Source: an uncultured Muribaculaceae bacterium
GTDB lineage: Bacteria > Bacteroidota > Bacteroidia > Bacteroidales > Muribaculaceae
NCBI GenBank assembly: GCA_910578665.1
Contig: CAJTQU010000025.1
Coordinates: forward strand, 1-27,742
DNA length: 27,742 bases
Direction: 5' to 3'
Shown: positions 8,099 to 16,034 of the stretch, piece by piece
Numbering within the stretch: position 1 is the stretch's first letter
Layout: every line of letters starts with the position of its first letter
Notes under the pieces: model-generated
Seen by the model: only the letters and a program-made list of their open reading frames with translations
Databases searched by the model: none
Told to the model about the DNA's origin: nothing
Translations under genes and position numbers: made by a program

Positions 8099-9154
8099 AT
8101 GAAAGATAACAGACGACCGTTGATCGGCATGACGCTTGCCCAGCTTGAAGCCGTCGTGAAAGAGGGCGGAATGCCTCGTTTTGTTGCCAAGCAGCTGGCC
8201 CAGTGGCTGTACGACAAACGTGTGACCGAATTTGCCCAAATGGCAAATATCTCTAAGAAGAACCAGCAATGGTTGTCAGAGTATTATGTAGTGGGACGTA
8301 CGGAGCCTGCTACCGCGCTCAAATCTTCAGACGGCACGGTGAAGTATATGTTTGACTACGGAGCCGGTCACAAGATCGAGACTGTGTATATCCCTGATCA
8401 TGACCGTGCCACGCTGTGCGTGTCATCGCAGGCCGGATGCCGAATGAACTGCTACTTCTGTATGACTGGCAAACAGGGTTTTAAAGGGAATCTGACGGCG
8501 GCTCAGATAATGAACCAGATACTCAGTATACCTCCTGTGCCTTCAAAAGGCGAGATGCCGATGAATCCGTTGACCAACGTGGTTTTCATGGGTATGGGCG
8601 AGCCTCTTGACAATATGTCTGAATTGCTGAAGGTGCTTGATATTATGACAGCTTCGTGGGGTATGGCATGGAGCCCTAAGCGTATCACAGTCTCTACCGT
8701 GGGTAAAATGACGGAACTTAAGGAACTGCTCGACAAAACACAGGTGCATGTCGCTGTAAGCGTGCATACGGCAGACTCCGCGCAGCGGCAGAGTATGATG
8801 CCGGCCGAGAGGGCATACCCTATAAACAGTGTGATGAAGTTGTTGTCCGGCTATGATTTTTCACACCAGCGCCGTCTGTCGCTGGAATATATCATGTGGC
8901 GCAATCTTAATGACGATCTGGCCCATGCCAATATACTGGCCTCGCTCATAGGAGATACCGAATGCCGCGTGAACCTGATACGCTTTCATGCGATACCCGG
9001 CGTAGAGCTTGTTCCTTCGAGCGAGGAAAAGATGATTATATTCAGGAATTATCTTAATTCCAAGGGTATCATCAGCACGATAAGGGCTTCGCGAGGAGAA
9101 GATATAATGGCTGCGTGCGGTATGCTGGCAGGTAAGGGACAGGGACGTCAATAA
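8099..9154 (+). CDS. rlmN: RlmN, dual-specificity 23S rRNA/tRNA adenine-C2 methyltransferase (radical SAM)
   Basis: It methylates carbon 2 of A2503 in 23S rRNA and A37 of some tRNAs, using two SAM molecules and a 4Fe-4S cluster. The 351-residue protein has the N-terminal RlmN domain (LEAVVKEGGMPRFVAKQLAQWLY), the cluster motif C114-x3-C118-x2-C121 in CRMNCYFC, the SAM-binding MGMGEPLDN segment, and the C-terminal catalytic Cys (C340) in RGEDIMAACG. The equivalent pair in E. coli is C118 and C355. The length and all key residues are normal. The next gene follows after 16 bases, so the two probably share a transcript. Confidence 0.97.
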   Translation: MKDNRRPLIGMTLAQLEAVVKEGGMPRFVAKQLAQWLYDKRVTEFAQMANISKKNQQWLSEYYVVGRTEPATALKSSDGTVKYMFDYGAGHKIETVYIPDHDRATLCVSSQAGCRMNCYFCMTGKQGFKGNLTAAQIMNQILSIPPVPSKGEMPMNPLTNVVFMGMGEPLDNMSELLKVLDIMTASWGMAWSPKRITVSTVGKMTELKELLDKTQVHVAVSVHTADSAQRQSMMPAERAYPINSVMKLLSGYDFSHQRRLSLEYIMWRNLNDDLAHANILASLIGDTECRVNLIRFHAIPGVELVPSSEEKMIIFRNYLNSKGIISTIRASRGEDIMAACGMLAGKGQGRQ

Positions 9155-9170
9155 ATATATTCTTAATATC

Positions 9171-10127
9171 ATGGATAAGAATCAGAAGATAATATTGTTT
9201 TCAGGCATAGGGGTGGTGGTCATGCTGCTCGGCGTGCTGATGTGGATGCTTTTCGGCGGAAACGGTAAGGATGGTGATGATGCCAGGGATAGTGATTCCG
9301 CCATGCAGGCAGAGCTTGACTCGCTGCGTATGGTTAACGATATGCTCCAGATTGACAATCTGTCGCGCTCGCTTGACTCGCTGCCTAATTTCAGCGAGGC
9401 CGAAGGTATGACACTACAGGCTGACCAGCAGGATGTTGTGAACAAATACAACGAGGCCCGTAATAAGATAGAGTCTCTTCTGGCAGAATTGAAAGCTGAA
9501 AAGGCAAATACGGCCAGGGAGAAAAGCAGGAATAAGGAGCACCTGGCCAAGATAAAAGAACTGGAAGGGCAGATAGCCGGACTAAAGGACTATTGCAAAG
9601 AGCTGTTGGTACGCCTTAATGATTTGAATGTCAAGTATGAGGAAGAGGTGCAGAAGAATACCGCTCTGACGGAGCAAAACCGTGTGTTGTCGGAAACAGT
9701 CAGTGCGGCCACTGCCAAAAATGAGGAACTGACCACCAAGGTTACCAATGCGCAGCGCCTCGTGCTCACCGGTATCTCGTTGCGTGCCTATAATAAGAAA
9801 GACAAGAACGAGAAGCATGTTTCAAAAGCCAAGAAACTGGGAGTGTCGTTTACCGTTACCGCCAATAACGCAGCTAAACCGGGTATGAAAGATTTTTACA
9901 TTATCATAAAAACACCCGAAGGACAGCAGCTCACGGGCGGTGGCTCGTTCAGTGCCGAAGGCACTACCCTGAATGCGACTGCGCGTCGCCAGGTGGAATA
10001 TGCCAACGAGGAGATAAGTACGTCTGTATATTGGGATGTGAACACATCTCTCACGCCTGGAGATTACACCGTGCGCATTTTCTGTGACGGCCAGTGTCTT
10101 GCTACACGTCACTGCAATTTGAAATAA
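9171..10127 (+). CDS. Membrane-anchored coiled-coil protein with C-terminal beta domain, function unknown
   Basis: I do not recognise a named family. The 318-residue product has one N-terminal membrane helix (about 6-28). A low-complexity acidic stretch follows (GNGKDGDDARDSDSA), then a long heptad-rich coiled coil (about 40-195, repeated NEARNKIESLLAELKAEKANT-like segments) and a compact beta-rich end (about 195-318, ISLRAYNKKDKNEKHVSKAKKLGVSFTV...GDYTVRIFCDGQC). The layout suggests a protein anchored in the inner membrane that holds a small globular domain away from it. It lies 16 bases after rlmN, and a terminator follows. Automatic annotation may call such proteins SMC-like because of the coiled coil alone; nothing else supports that. 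Confidence 0.8.
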   Translation: MDKNQKIILFSGIGVVVMLLGVLMWMLFGGNGKDGDDARDSDSAMQAELDSLRMVNDMLQIDNLSRSLDSLPNFSEAEGMTLQADQQDVVNKYNEARNKIESLLAELKAEKANTAREKSRNKEHLAKIKELEGQIAGLKDYCKELLVRLNDLNVKYEEEVQKNTALTEQNRVLSETVSAATAKNEELTTKVTNAQRLVLTGISLRAYNKKDKNEKHVSKAKKLGVSFTVTANNAAKPGMKDFYIIIKTPEGQQLTGGGSFSAEGTTLNATARRQVEYANEEISTSVYWDVNTSLTPGDYTVRIFCDGQCLATRHCNLK

Positions 10128-10172
10128 ACATTGGTTTTTGCGGCCCGTAGAATGCCGCCCTATATTAGGAAA

Positions 10173-10215
10173 ACAGCCATCCCTGTTGCCCATAAAGGCC
10201 GGGGTGGCTGTCTTT
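10173..10215 (+). terminator. Hairpin terminator after the coiled-coil gene
   Basis: ACAGCCATCCC (10173-10183) pairs with GGGGTGGCTGT (10201-10211) with one G-T pair, and a pyrimidine-rich TCTTTGTTTCTTTTT tract follows. It occupies the first part of the 340-base interval between the coiled-coil gene and miaB; the rest of that interval holds the microprotein gene and its control region. Confidence 0.82.
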
Positions 10216-10255
10216 GTTTCTTTTTGATGGTTTGTCTTTGCCGACTGTGCGACTA

Positions 10256-10363
10256 TTACATAAAATAATTTTTCAGACTGAGAATGATTATAAATGAGCC
10301 TAATGCGTAAATGACTATGAGGCCGGCTGGAATGCGCTGCCTCCGGATAGATAGGTGTTTCAT
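10256..10363 (-). CDS. 35-residue single-span membrane microprotein
   Basis: The predicted product is 35 residues: a basic N-terminus (MKHLSIRRQRIPAG, 4 basic residues), one hydrophobic helix (LIVIYALGSFIIILSL) and a short end (KNYFM). This is a classic positive-inside single-span microprotein. A TAACTTTG element lies on the same strand at 10416-10409, giving a leader of about 40 bases. The TCTTCAAAATTTAAACC leader lacks a Shine-Dalgarno, which is normal in Bacteroidetes. The frame is open further upstream, but that part crosses the promoter. I know no function. Similar tiny hydrophobic genes occur in Bacteroidales but are rarely annotated. Main doubt: a reading frame this short can arise by chance. 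Confidence 0.6.
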   Translation of the reverse strand: MKHLSIRRQRIPAGLIVIYALGSFIIILSLKNYFM

Positions 10364-10408
10364 ACGGTTTAAATTTTGAAGACACGGCCAGTGTCCCGGA
10401 TTACAGCG

Positions 10409-10416
10409 CAAAGTTA
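10409..10416 (-). promoter_or_regulatory. -7 element for the microprotein gene
   Basis: The minus strand reads TAACTTTGC, an exact TAnnTTTG. No TTTG is present at the usual -33 distance; that place is taken by the GCCCCGG/CCGGGGC hairpin (10417-10423 with 10436-10442), which probably ends miaB transcription. Confidence 0.5.
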
Positions 10417-10442
10417 GCCCCGGCCATGTGCGAGACCGGGGC
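10417..10442 (-). terminator. GC-rich hairpin downstream of miaB
   Basis: GCCCCGG (10417-10423) pairs with CCGGGGC (10436-10442). It lies 26 bases beyond the miaB stop on the minus strand. There is no U tract after it, so termination would be hairpin-driven or factor-assisted. It abuts the microprotein -7 element and may insulate that gene. Confidence 0.55.
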
Positions 10443-10467
10443 ATATCAATGTTAAAAAAAGAAAAAA

Positions 10468-11841
10468 TCAATCAACAGCCCTGCCTATGAGAGTGGCCGA
10501 TGTGGACTGTGTTATTTCGACATTTACAAATTCTCCCGGTTTGTGTCCGTCTGCAGGAAAAACCACTACCTTGTTCTGGCTGGTACGTCCGTATAGATCG
10601 TCGGCGGAGCGTTTTGACCGGCCTTCGACAAGTATTTCAAAACGTTTTCCGATATCGGCGGCATTGCTTTGCTGCGACAATTCGTTTTGCAGCTGTATCA
10701 TGCGGTTAAGGCGGTCGATCTTAGTCTCTTCAGGTACATTGTCCGGCAGGTGCTTGGATGCGTAAGTGCCGGGACGTTCCGAATACTTGAACATGAACGA
10801 ACTGTCAAACCGTGCCTCGCGCATGAGTGACAGTGTGAGTTGGAAATCCTCTTCAGTCTCACCGTGGAATCCGGTAAAAAGATCAGACGATATGCCGCAT
10901 CCTGGTATGATGCGCCGTATGGCCGCGATACGGTCCAGATACCATGCCCGTGTGTATTTGCGGTTCATGGCCTTAAGCACCGTGTCAGAGCCGCTCTGCA
11001 CAGGCAGATGTATGTGGCGCGCTATATTCGGGCGCGAGGCTACCATTTCGAGAGTGGCGTCAGACATGTCCTTGGGATGCGAGGTTGTGAACCGTATGCG
11101 CATGTCAGGCGCGGCATCGGCTACAAGACCGAGCAGCGTGGTGAAATCAGTCAGACGGCCCGAGACAGGATCGGTATATGCGTATGAATTGACGTTTTGT
11201 CCGAGCAGTGTGGCCTCTTTATATCCCCTGGCGCGCAGATCGGCCAGTTCTGCCAGTATGCTCTGCGGTTCGCGCGAGCGTTCGCGTCCGCGCGTATAAG
11301 GCACTATGCAGTATGAGCAGAAATTATTGCATCCGCGCATGATAGAGATAAAGCCGCCTGTATGGCCGGCCCCTATGCGTGATGGAATTATGTCGCGGTA
11401 TGTCTCGGTGGCGGAAAGCTCGATGTTTATGGCTGGATTGCCGGTTTCGGCCGCCCCTACAAGGTTCGGCAGGTCAAGATATGAATCGGGACCTGCCACA
11501 AGGTCTACGCCATGGTCGGAGATAAGTTTTTCGCGCACCCTTTCGGCCATGCATCCGGCCACGCCGATTATGATATGGCGGCCGAGTTTGCGGCGCAGCG
11601 CGTTCCAGTATGACAGGCGCGATATTATTTTTTGCTCGGCGTTGTCGCGTATGGAACAAGTGTTTATGATCACGGCCGCAGCCTCGGTATCTATTTCTGT
11701 CAGCGAGTATCCGGCCATCCCCATCATGGTCGCAATCACCTCACTGTCAGCCACGTTCATCTGGCATCCGTATGTTTCTATGCGCACTTTCTTGTCATGT
11801 GTGCAATTTTTATCGTCTGAAGGTAAAAAAAATGGGTTCAT
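10468..11841 (-). CDS. miaB: MiaB, tRNA-2-methylthio-N6-dimethylallyladenosine synthase (methylthiotransferase)
   Basis: It adds a methylthio group to i6A37 of tRNAs that read U-starting codons, using two 4Fe-4S clusters and SAM. The 457-residue product has the N-terminal UPF0004 domain with cluster ligands C26, C62 and C97, the radical-SAM motif C171-x3-C175-x2-C178 (CNNFCSYC), and a C-terminal TRAM domain (about 390-457) that binds tRNA. All six cysteines are present. The motif IVPYTRGRERSR after the radical-SAM cluster separates it from RimO. It is transcribed away from the CoA-transferase gene, and the two promoters overlap (see 11844-11909). Confidence 0.96.
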   Translation of the reverse strand: MNPFFLPSDDKNCTHDKKVRIETYGCQMNVADSEVIATMMGMAGYSLTEIDTEAAAVIINTCSIRDNAEQKIISRLSYWNALRRKLGRHIIIGVAGCMAERVREKLISDHGVDLVAGPDSYLDLPNLVGAAETGNPAINIELSATETYRDIIPSRIGAGHTGGFISIMRGCNNFCSYCIVPYTRGRERSREPQSILAELADLRARGYKEATLLGQNVNSYAYTDPVSGRLTDFTTLLGLVADAAPDMRIRFTTSHPKDMSDATLEMVASRPNIARHIHLPVQSGSDTVLKAMNRKYTRAWYLDRIAAIRRIIPGCGISSDLFTGFHGETEEDFQLTLSLMREARFDSSFMFKYSERPGTYASKHLPDNVPEETKIDRLNRMIQLQNELSQQSNAADIGKRFEILVEGRSKRSADDLYGRTSQNKVVVFPADGHKPGEFVNVEITQSTSATLIGRAVD

Positions 11842-11843
11842 AA

Positions 11844-11909
11844 TTGGCTCAATTCGGATTTAATAATTAATTTTGTGCAAAATTACCATAAAATCTAAAA
11901 CGTTACAAA
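11844..11909. promoter_or_regulatory. Face-to-face overlapping promoters of miaB (-) and the CoA-transferase (+)
   Basis: Plus strand: TTG at 11844-11846, 21 bases, TAATTTTG at 11868-11875, start near 11882. Minus strand: TTTG at 11909-11906, 20 bases, TAATTTTG at 11885-11878, start near 11871. The two -7 boxes are separated by only two bases and form a near-perfect palindrome (TAATTTTG-TG-CAAAATTA). Each polymerase would sit on the other's start site, so only one can be occupied at a time. Confidence 0.75.
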
Positions 11910-13405
11910 TGAGTATCCCTTTTATTACAGCTGAAGAAGCTGCCAGCTACATCAATAATGGAGACAATGTGGGATTTTCCGGCTTTACCGCGTCGGGTAC
12001 TCCCAAGGTTGTAACAGTGGCTTTGGCTAAGAAAGCCAGAGAGCTTCATGAAAAAGGCGAGCCGTTCAAAATCAATCTGCTTACGGGCGCCAGCACCAAC
12101 GACCATGTGGATGGAGAACTGGCACGCGCCAATGCCGTAAACCTGCGTATCCCCTACCAGGGACACAAGGATGCCCGCAACGCTGTCAACCGAGGACAAA
12201 TGAACTATGTAGATGCTCATTTGTCTCATCTTTCACAAGATTTGCGCTACGGCTTCTACGGCGATATCGATGTTGCCATCATCGAGGCTACAGAAATGAG
12301 CCCCAACGGGGAAATTATCCTCGGCGCCGGTCTGGGCATGACGCCTACCATCGCGCGTATGGCCAAGAAGGTGATCATAGAATACAGCTCATATTACCAG
12401 ACCTCGTTCAGAGGCTTCCATGATAACTACATTCCCCTGGATCCCCCTCACCGTCGCGAGATCCCCATCTACCGCCCCTCTGACCGCATCGGCTCTACCG
12501 TGCTGAAGATAGATCCTAAAAAGATAGTGGGCGTAGTGCCTTCTAACGCTTCGGAGAGCATCCATGCCTTTACAGCAGCTGACGAGGTTACGCAGAAAAT
12601 CGGTGACAATGTGTGCCGTTTCCTGGCTTCGCAGCTTAAAGACGGAAAGATGCCTAAGGAATTCCTGCCTATCCAGAGCGGTGTGGGCAATGTGGCAAAT
12701 GCCGTGCTCTACGGTCTGGGCGAGAATCCAGAGATACCCCGTTTTGAAATGTATACCGAGGTTATCCAGGACGCTGTCATGCACCTTATGGAAGAGGGCA
12801 AATGTAAGTTCGCTTCTACATGCGCGCTCACATTCTCTGACGATGCCATGCTGCACTTTATGGATAATATCGACTTCTTCCGTGACAAGATCCTTATGCG
12901 TCCCGGCGAGATTTCCAACCATCCCGAAATCGTGCGCCGCCTCGGCCTGATAGCCATGAATACCGCCCTTGAGGCAGACATCTTCGGTAATGTCAACTCT
13001 ACGCATGTGTGCGGCACAAAGATGATGAACGGTATCGGCGGTTCGGCTGACTTCTCGCGTAACGCATATCTTTCAATCTTCTCATGCCCCTCTATCCAGA
13101 AAGGAGGCAAGATTTCCGCTATCGTGCCTATGGCCAGCCACATTGACCATTCGGAACACTCCGTCAAGATCCTCGTTACGGAACAGGGCGTAGCCGACCT
13201 GCGTGGCAAGAGCCCTATACAGCGTGCCGAATGTATCATTGAGAACTGCGTGCATCCCATGTATAAGGAGCTTATGTGGGATTATCTCAAGCTCTCCAAG
13301 GGTGCCCACACACCGCACACACTGCGTGCCGCGTTCGCGCTGCATGAGGCGTTTGCCGAGACAGGTGACATGCTCCAGGCAGATTTCGCCAAGTATGGTG
13401 TCTGA
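11909..13405 (+). CDS. Succinyl-CoA:acetate CoA-transferase (acetyl-CoA hydrolase/transferase family)
   Basis: The 498-residue product matches the Cat1/AarC/ScpC-type class I CoA-transferases, which swap CoA between acetate and succinyl-CoA. In gut Bacteroidales this links acetate and succinate formation and saves an ATP equivalent. Visible features are the N-terminal GDNVGFSGFTASGTPK, the QSGVGNVANAVLYGL glycine-rich loop, the likely catalytic Glu at about 284 in EMYTEVIQD, and the C-terminal SHIDHSEHSVKILVTEQGVADLRG. The frame is open to 11873, but the ATG at 11909 leaves the promoter upstream and gives the normal N-terminus. It is a single gene ending in a strong hairpin. A pure acetyl-CoA hydrolase is the alternative; substrates cannot be read from sequence. 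Confidence 0.93.
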   Translation: MSIPFITAEEAASYINNGDNVGFSGFTASGTPKVVTVALAKKARELHEKGEPFKINLLTGASTNDHVDGELARANAVNLRIPYQGHKDARNAVNRGQMNYVDAHLSHLSQDLRYGFYGDIDVAIIEATEMSPNGEIILGAGLGMTPTIARMAKKVIIEYSSYYQTSFRGFHDNYIPLDPPHRREIPIYRPSDRIGSTVLKIDPKKIVGVVPSNASESIHAFTAADEVTQKIGDNVCRFLASQLKDGKMPKEFLPIQSGVGNVANAVLYGLGENPEIPRFEMYTEVIQDAVMHLMEEGKCKFASTCALTFSDDAMLHFMDNIDFFRDKILMRPGEISNHPEIVRRLGLIAMNTALEADIFGNVNSTHVCGTKMMNGIGGSADFSRNAYLSIFSCPSIQKGGKISAIVPMASHIDHSEHSVKILVTEQGVADLRGKSPIQRAECIIENCVHPMYKELMWDYLKLSKGAHTPHTLRAAFALHEAFAETGDMLQADFAKYGV

Positions 13406-13426
13406 ATAGTTAAAAGACGTTAATAG

Positions 13427-13461
13427 CAAATCCGGCGTTAAACTTTATGCCGCCGGATTTG
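13427..13461 (+). terminator. Terminator of the CoA-transferase gene
   Basis: CAAATCCGGCG (13427-13437) pairs perfectly with CGCCGGATTTG (13451-13461), with GTCTT following. It begins 21 bases after the stop codon. Confidence 0.85.
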
Positions 13462-13472
13462 TCTTAAGATAT

Positions 13473-13574
13473 GAAAGACGGCCACGCCGGTCTTTCCAGG
13501 TTGTAAAGATCGATAATAGACAATCTTTGCTTCATTAACCTTAAAGCGCCGAGGGTTGCGACCCCAGGCGCTTT
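13473..13574. repeat. Additional hairpins between two terminators
   Basis: Three further stems follow one another: GAAAGACGGC/GCCGGTCTTTC (13473-13496, one bulged G), AAAGAT/ATCTTT (13505-13528), and AAAGCGCC...GGCGCTTT (13543-13574) with an inner GGGT/ACCC stem. The last is followed by TTTGGTTTT on the plus strand and resembles a classical intrinsic terminator, although no gene lies between it and the previous one. No coding frame is supported here. Confidence 0.6.
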
Positions 13575-13581
13575 TTGGTTT

Positions 13582-13630
13582 TAACGCGGCAGGGGGACAG
13601 ACCGGATAAGTCTGTCCCCCTGCCGCGTTA
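13582..13630. terminator. Perfect 21-bp hairpin terminator for the hydrolase operon
   Basis: TAACGCGGCAGGGGGACAGA (13582-13601) plus the next C pairs perfectly with 13610-13630, loop CGGATAA. It lies 12 bases beyond the stop of the minus-strand hydrolase gene, so it is mainly the terminator of the pldA-hydrolase unit. Confidence 0.85.
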
Positions 13631-13641
13631 TTCTCTACGGA

Positions 13642-15024
13642 TTATTTAAGCGTGTTGATATATGACGTGATATCGCGTAGCACGTTTTCGTCTATAGTGG
13701 TCTCTATATTACTGTATTCTTCAAACTGTCCAGTTTTGCACGGCTGCATAAGATGGTTTAGACCAGGGTAGCAGCGCACATCGGCCCGGGGCAGCAATTG
13801 TTTTATGGCCGGCATATTCAATTCCGGTTTTACCTGGGTGTCTTTGGCTCCGTAAAGTACCAGGGCCGGCACACGGCATTCTGGGATATATTCCGCCGGA
13901 TCGGATGTGATGAAATAGCGCATCCATGGCTGTGACAAGGATGCCGGTAATTGTTTTATATCATTCCAGAATTGCTGCCACAGGGGGGAATTACCGGTAT
14001 TATGTTCGCGGCATTCGTCGATATATGCGGCCAGGGCGGTTTCAAGCTCCTTTTGCGGCATATCGCGGTTATTGTCTATGCATCCGTATATGCCGCTGAT
14101 AATTTCCAATATCCGGCAGCGCTCGCTTTCCGGTATGTTTTGTTTGCGAAAGTGGTTGTCGTTTTGGTCAAGGAGTATTTTTGCGCCTGTCTGAGATGGT
14201 GCGCCCAGTGTCACTATAAAGTCGGGAGCGTTCTTTCCGGCAGCAAGCATAAACGCTATCATGCCGCCCTCGCTGTGACCGAGCAAACCTACCTTGCCAT
14301 AGCCTTGCGCGCGCAGTGATTGCACCGCCGCCTCGGCATCATCAGCCAGGTCACGCGTGGTAGCAGTGGCAGCATTGCCTGTGGACCCGGCAAATCCCCG
14401 GTCGTCATAACGCAGCGACGCTATACCGGCGCGTGCCAGCCGGTCGGCAATAACGGCAAACGGACGGTGTCCTAAAATTTCTTCATCGCGATTCTGGCTG
14501 CCGCTACCCGTTACCATGACTACTACAGGCGTCGAAGGGTCGAAATTGTCAGGCAGAGTGAGTGTTCCTGCCAGTTTTACTCCAGCCTGAAGGTTGTCTA
14601 TAACCACCTCTTTTGTCTTATAGGGGAACGGAGGCTTAGGGGTCTGCGGACGGGCTGGCGTGAACGTGCCGCGTGATAATTCCAGTGGAATGGCTAGCGG
14701 ACCCTGTGTGAATGTGCCGCTGATACGGTCTTGATGGTACCTGCCGGCATATTTCATTTGCAACTGCGGAGCCTCTACCACGATCGAATCATTCCGCATC
14801 ATTTCCAGCTGCAACGGAATTCCTTTGGCCCCCTGGTCGGGACTGTCCATTGTCACCACTGCTCCGTGCGGAGCCAGGTTGTCCTCCTCTATATGGAAGA
14901 CCAGGTTGAGAGCGACTTGCGGTGTGACCTGTAGTTTGCCGTTCCATGACCCGAAAATGTCGGAAGCATAGGTTATGGCAGACATGCACGCCGCAGCAGC
15001 CAGTAGGGATAAGATGCGTTTCAT
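13642..15024 (-). CDS. Exported alpha/beta hydrolase (serine esterase/aminopeptidase-like)
   Basis: The 460-residue protein starts with a signal peptide (1-20, ending ITYA-SD). A small beta domain follows (about 22-120, FGSWNGKLQV...GTFTQGPLAIPLELSRG), then an alpha/beta-hydrolase fold (about 135-460). The nucleophile is S251 in GHSEGG; the likely partners are D395 (LYGAKDTQVKP) and H424 (GLNHLMQP). The oxyanion region is VTGSGSQNRD near 171-180. The family hydrolyses esters or amides in the periplasm or at the surface; the substrate is unknown. It starts 21 bases after pldA on the same strand, so the two are co-transcribed. A role on lysophospholipids or fatty-acid esters released by PldA is a guess from that context only. 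Confidence 0.9.
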   Translation of the reverse strand: MKRILSLLAAAACMSAITYASDIFGSWNGKLQVTPQVALNLVFHIEEDNLAPHGAVVTMDSPDQGAKGIPLQLEMMRNDSIVVEAPQLQMKYAGRYHQDRISGTFTQGPLAIPLELSRGTFTPARPQTPKPPFPYKTKEVVIDNLQAGVKLAGTLTLPDNFDPSTPVVVMVTGSGSQNRDEEILGHRPFAVIADRLARAGIASLRYDDRGFAGSTGNAATATTRDLADDAEAAVQSLRAQGYGKVGLLGHSEGGMIAFMLAAGKNAPDFIVTLGAPSQTGAKILLDQNDNHFRKQNIPESERCRILEIISGIYGCIDNNRDMPQKELETALAAYIDECREHNTGNSPLWQQFWNDIKQLPASLSQPWMRYFITSDPAEYIPECRVPALVLYGAKDTQVKPELNMPAIKQLLPRADVRCYPGLNHLMQPCKTGQFEEYSNIETTIDENVLRDITSYINTLK

Positions 15025-15045
15025 AAGGTGAACTGTATTTATTGT

Positions 15046-15891
15046 TTAATATTCCGAAAAGAATCTTGGTTTTATAACGATACCTACACGCAGACGGTTG
15101 TGAAACACATTGTAATCCAACAGGTTCTCGCCATATCCGTTGTACCATTGCAGGAAGAAATACTGATTGGCGCGATCCCAGGGGCGCCAGTACAGTTCCA
15201 GTATGGTATTGAAATTCAGATTCCAGCCGCGACGTTTGACAAAATGCAGGCTTCCTCCCAGTTTGCGGTCCCGGCTCAGCATGCTCACGCCGCCTTGGAA
15301 CAGACCTACATAATCCAGTATGTCCCGATTATTTTCTCCGTCTACTATAGGTATCCAGAATTTGCCGTTTATGCATATAAATTCATCTACCAGAATCGAC
15401 GCGCCGAGCGAGACCCTGTTCCATGAACGGCTTTGTATCGAATCGCGGCCGTTGCTCATATGCTCCAGCAGCAGTGTGGCCTTGCCTATAAAACGTTCTT
15501 TCGAGAAAAGAGGCTTGACCAGTCCTATGCCGGGATTGAATGTGAAATCATGCATAGGCATGGACCTCTTAAATACGTCCCAGGCTACATTCTGCGTATA
15601 GGTTAGAAACAGGTATGTGCCTCCAGGCAGTGTTGACTTGGTCAGCTTCTGCGCTATGGAGACCTGGAATTTCACATCTGAATTACGGGACGTGGGCTTG
15701 TGTGTGGGATCGGTGCCTACTACGAAATAATTGTCACGGTAGAGCGTGAAGTAAGGACCGCTGTCAAATTCGCGGCGCAGCGAATCGGTGATGTCTTCCG
15801 ACTGTTCAGTTTTGATTATTTGTGCCGAGACTGTGGGTATACACAAAAGCAATGCAACTATAGAGTATAAAATCCTAAATGTTTTCATCAA
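15046..15891 (-). CDS. pldA: Outer-membrane phospholipase A (OMPLA)
   Basis: This integral outer-membrane beta-barrel enzyme cleaves acyl chains from phospholipids that have reached the outer leaflet, helping keep the membrane asymmetric. The 281-residue product has a signal peptide (1-23, TVSA-QI) and the OMPLA catalytic set: H144 and S146 in EHMSNGRDS and N158 in SRSWNRV. The His-x-Ser and the 12-residue Ser-to-Asn spacing are identical to H142/S144/N156 of E. coli OMPLA. The flanking YTQNVAWDVF and QWYNGYGENLLDYN motifs are also typical. In the family the active form is a calcium-dependent dimer. A TAATTTTG element on the same strand (15933-15926) lies about 35 bases before the ATG. It is the first gene of a two-gene unit with an alpha/beta hydrolase. 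Confidence 0.95.
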   Translation of the reverse strand: MMKTFRILYSIVALLLCIPTVSAQIIKTEQSEDITDSLRREFDSGPYFTLYRDNYFVVGTDPTHKPTSRNSDVKFQVSIAQKLTKSTLPGGTYLFLTYTQNVAWDVFKRSMPMHDFTFNPGIGLVKPLFSKERFIGKATLLLEHMSNGRDSIQSRSWNRVSLGASILVDEFICINGKFWIPIVDGENNRDILDYVGLFQGGVSMLSRDRKLGGSLHFVKRRGWNLNFNTILELYWRPWDRANQYFFLQWYNGYGENLLDYNVFHNRLRVGIVIKPRFFSEY

Positions 15892-15925
15892 ATCTATATA
15901 TGGACAAGCAACTAAAAAATATTTA

Positions 15926-15933
15926 CAAAATTA
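15926..15933 (-). promoter_or_regulatory. -7 element of the pldA promoter
   Basis: The minus strand reads TAATTTTG. The -33 match is poor. The leader would be about 30 bases. Confidence 0.5.
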
Positions 15934-16034
15934 CTCAAAAAAACTCAATTGATATAGAGACATATGTATGAACAAGTGGTCGATTTGGCCGAAAAGTTGT
16001 CCTGTGTGTGATATGCTGTTTGCCAGTGTCTGAA

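Noticed and set aside
9822..10385. A 187-codon minus-strand frame
   Set aside because: It lies mostly antisense to the coiled-coil gene and has no domain. Only the separate 35-codon frame further along looks real.
12389..13006. A 205-codon minus-strand frame
   Set aside because: It is antisense inside the conserved CoA-transferase gene and is explained by codon bias.
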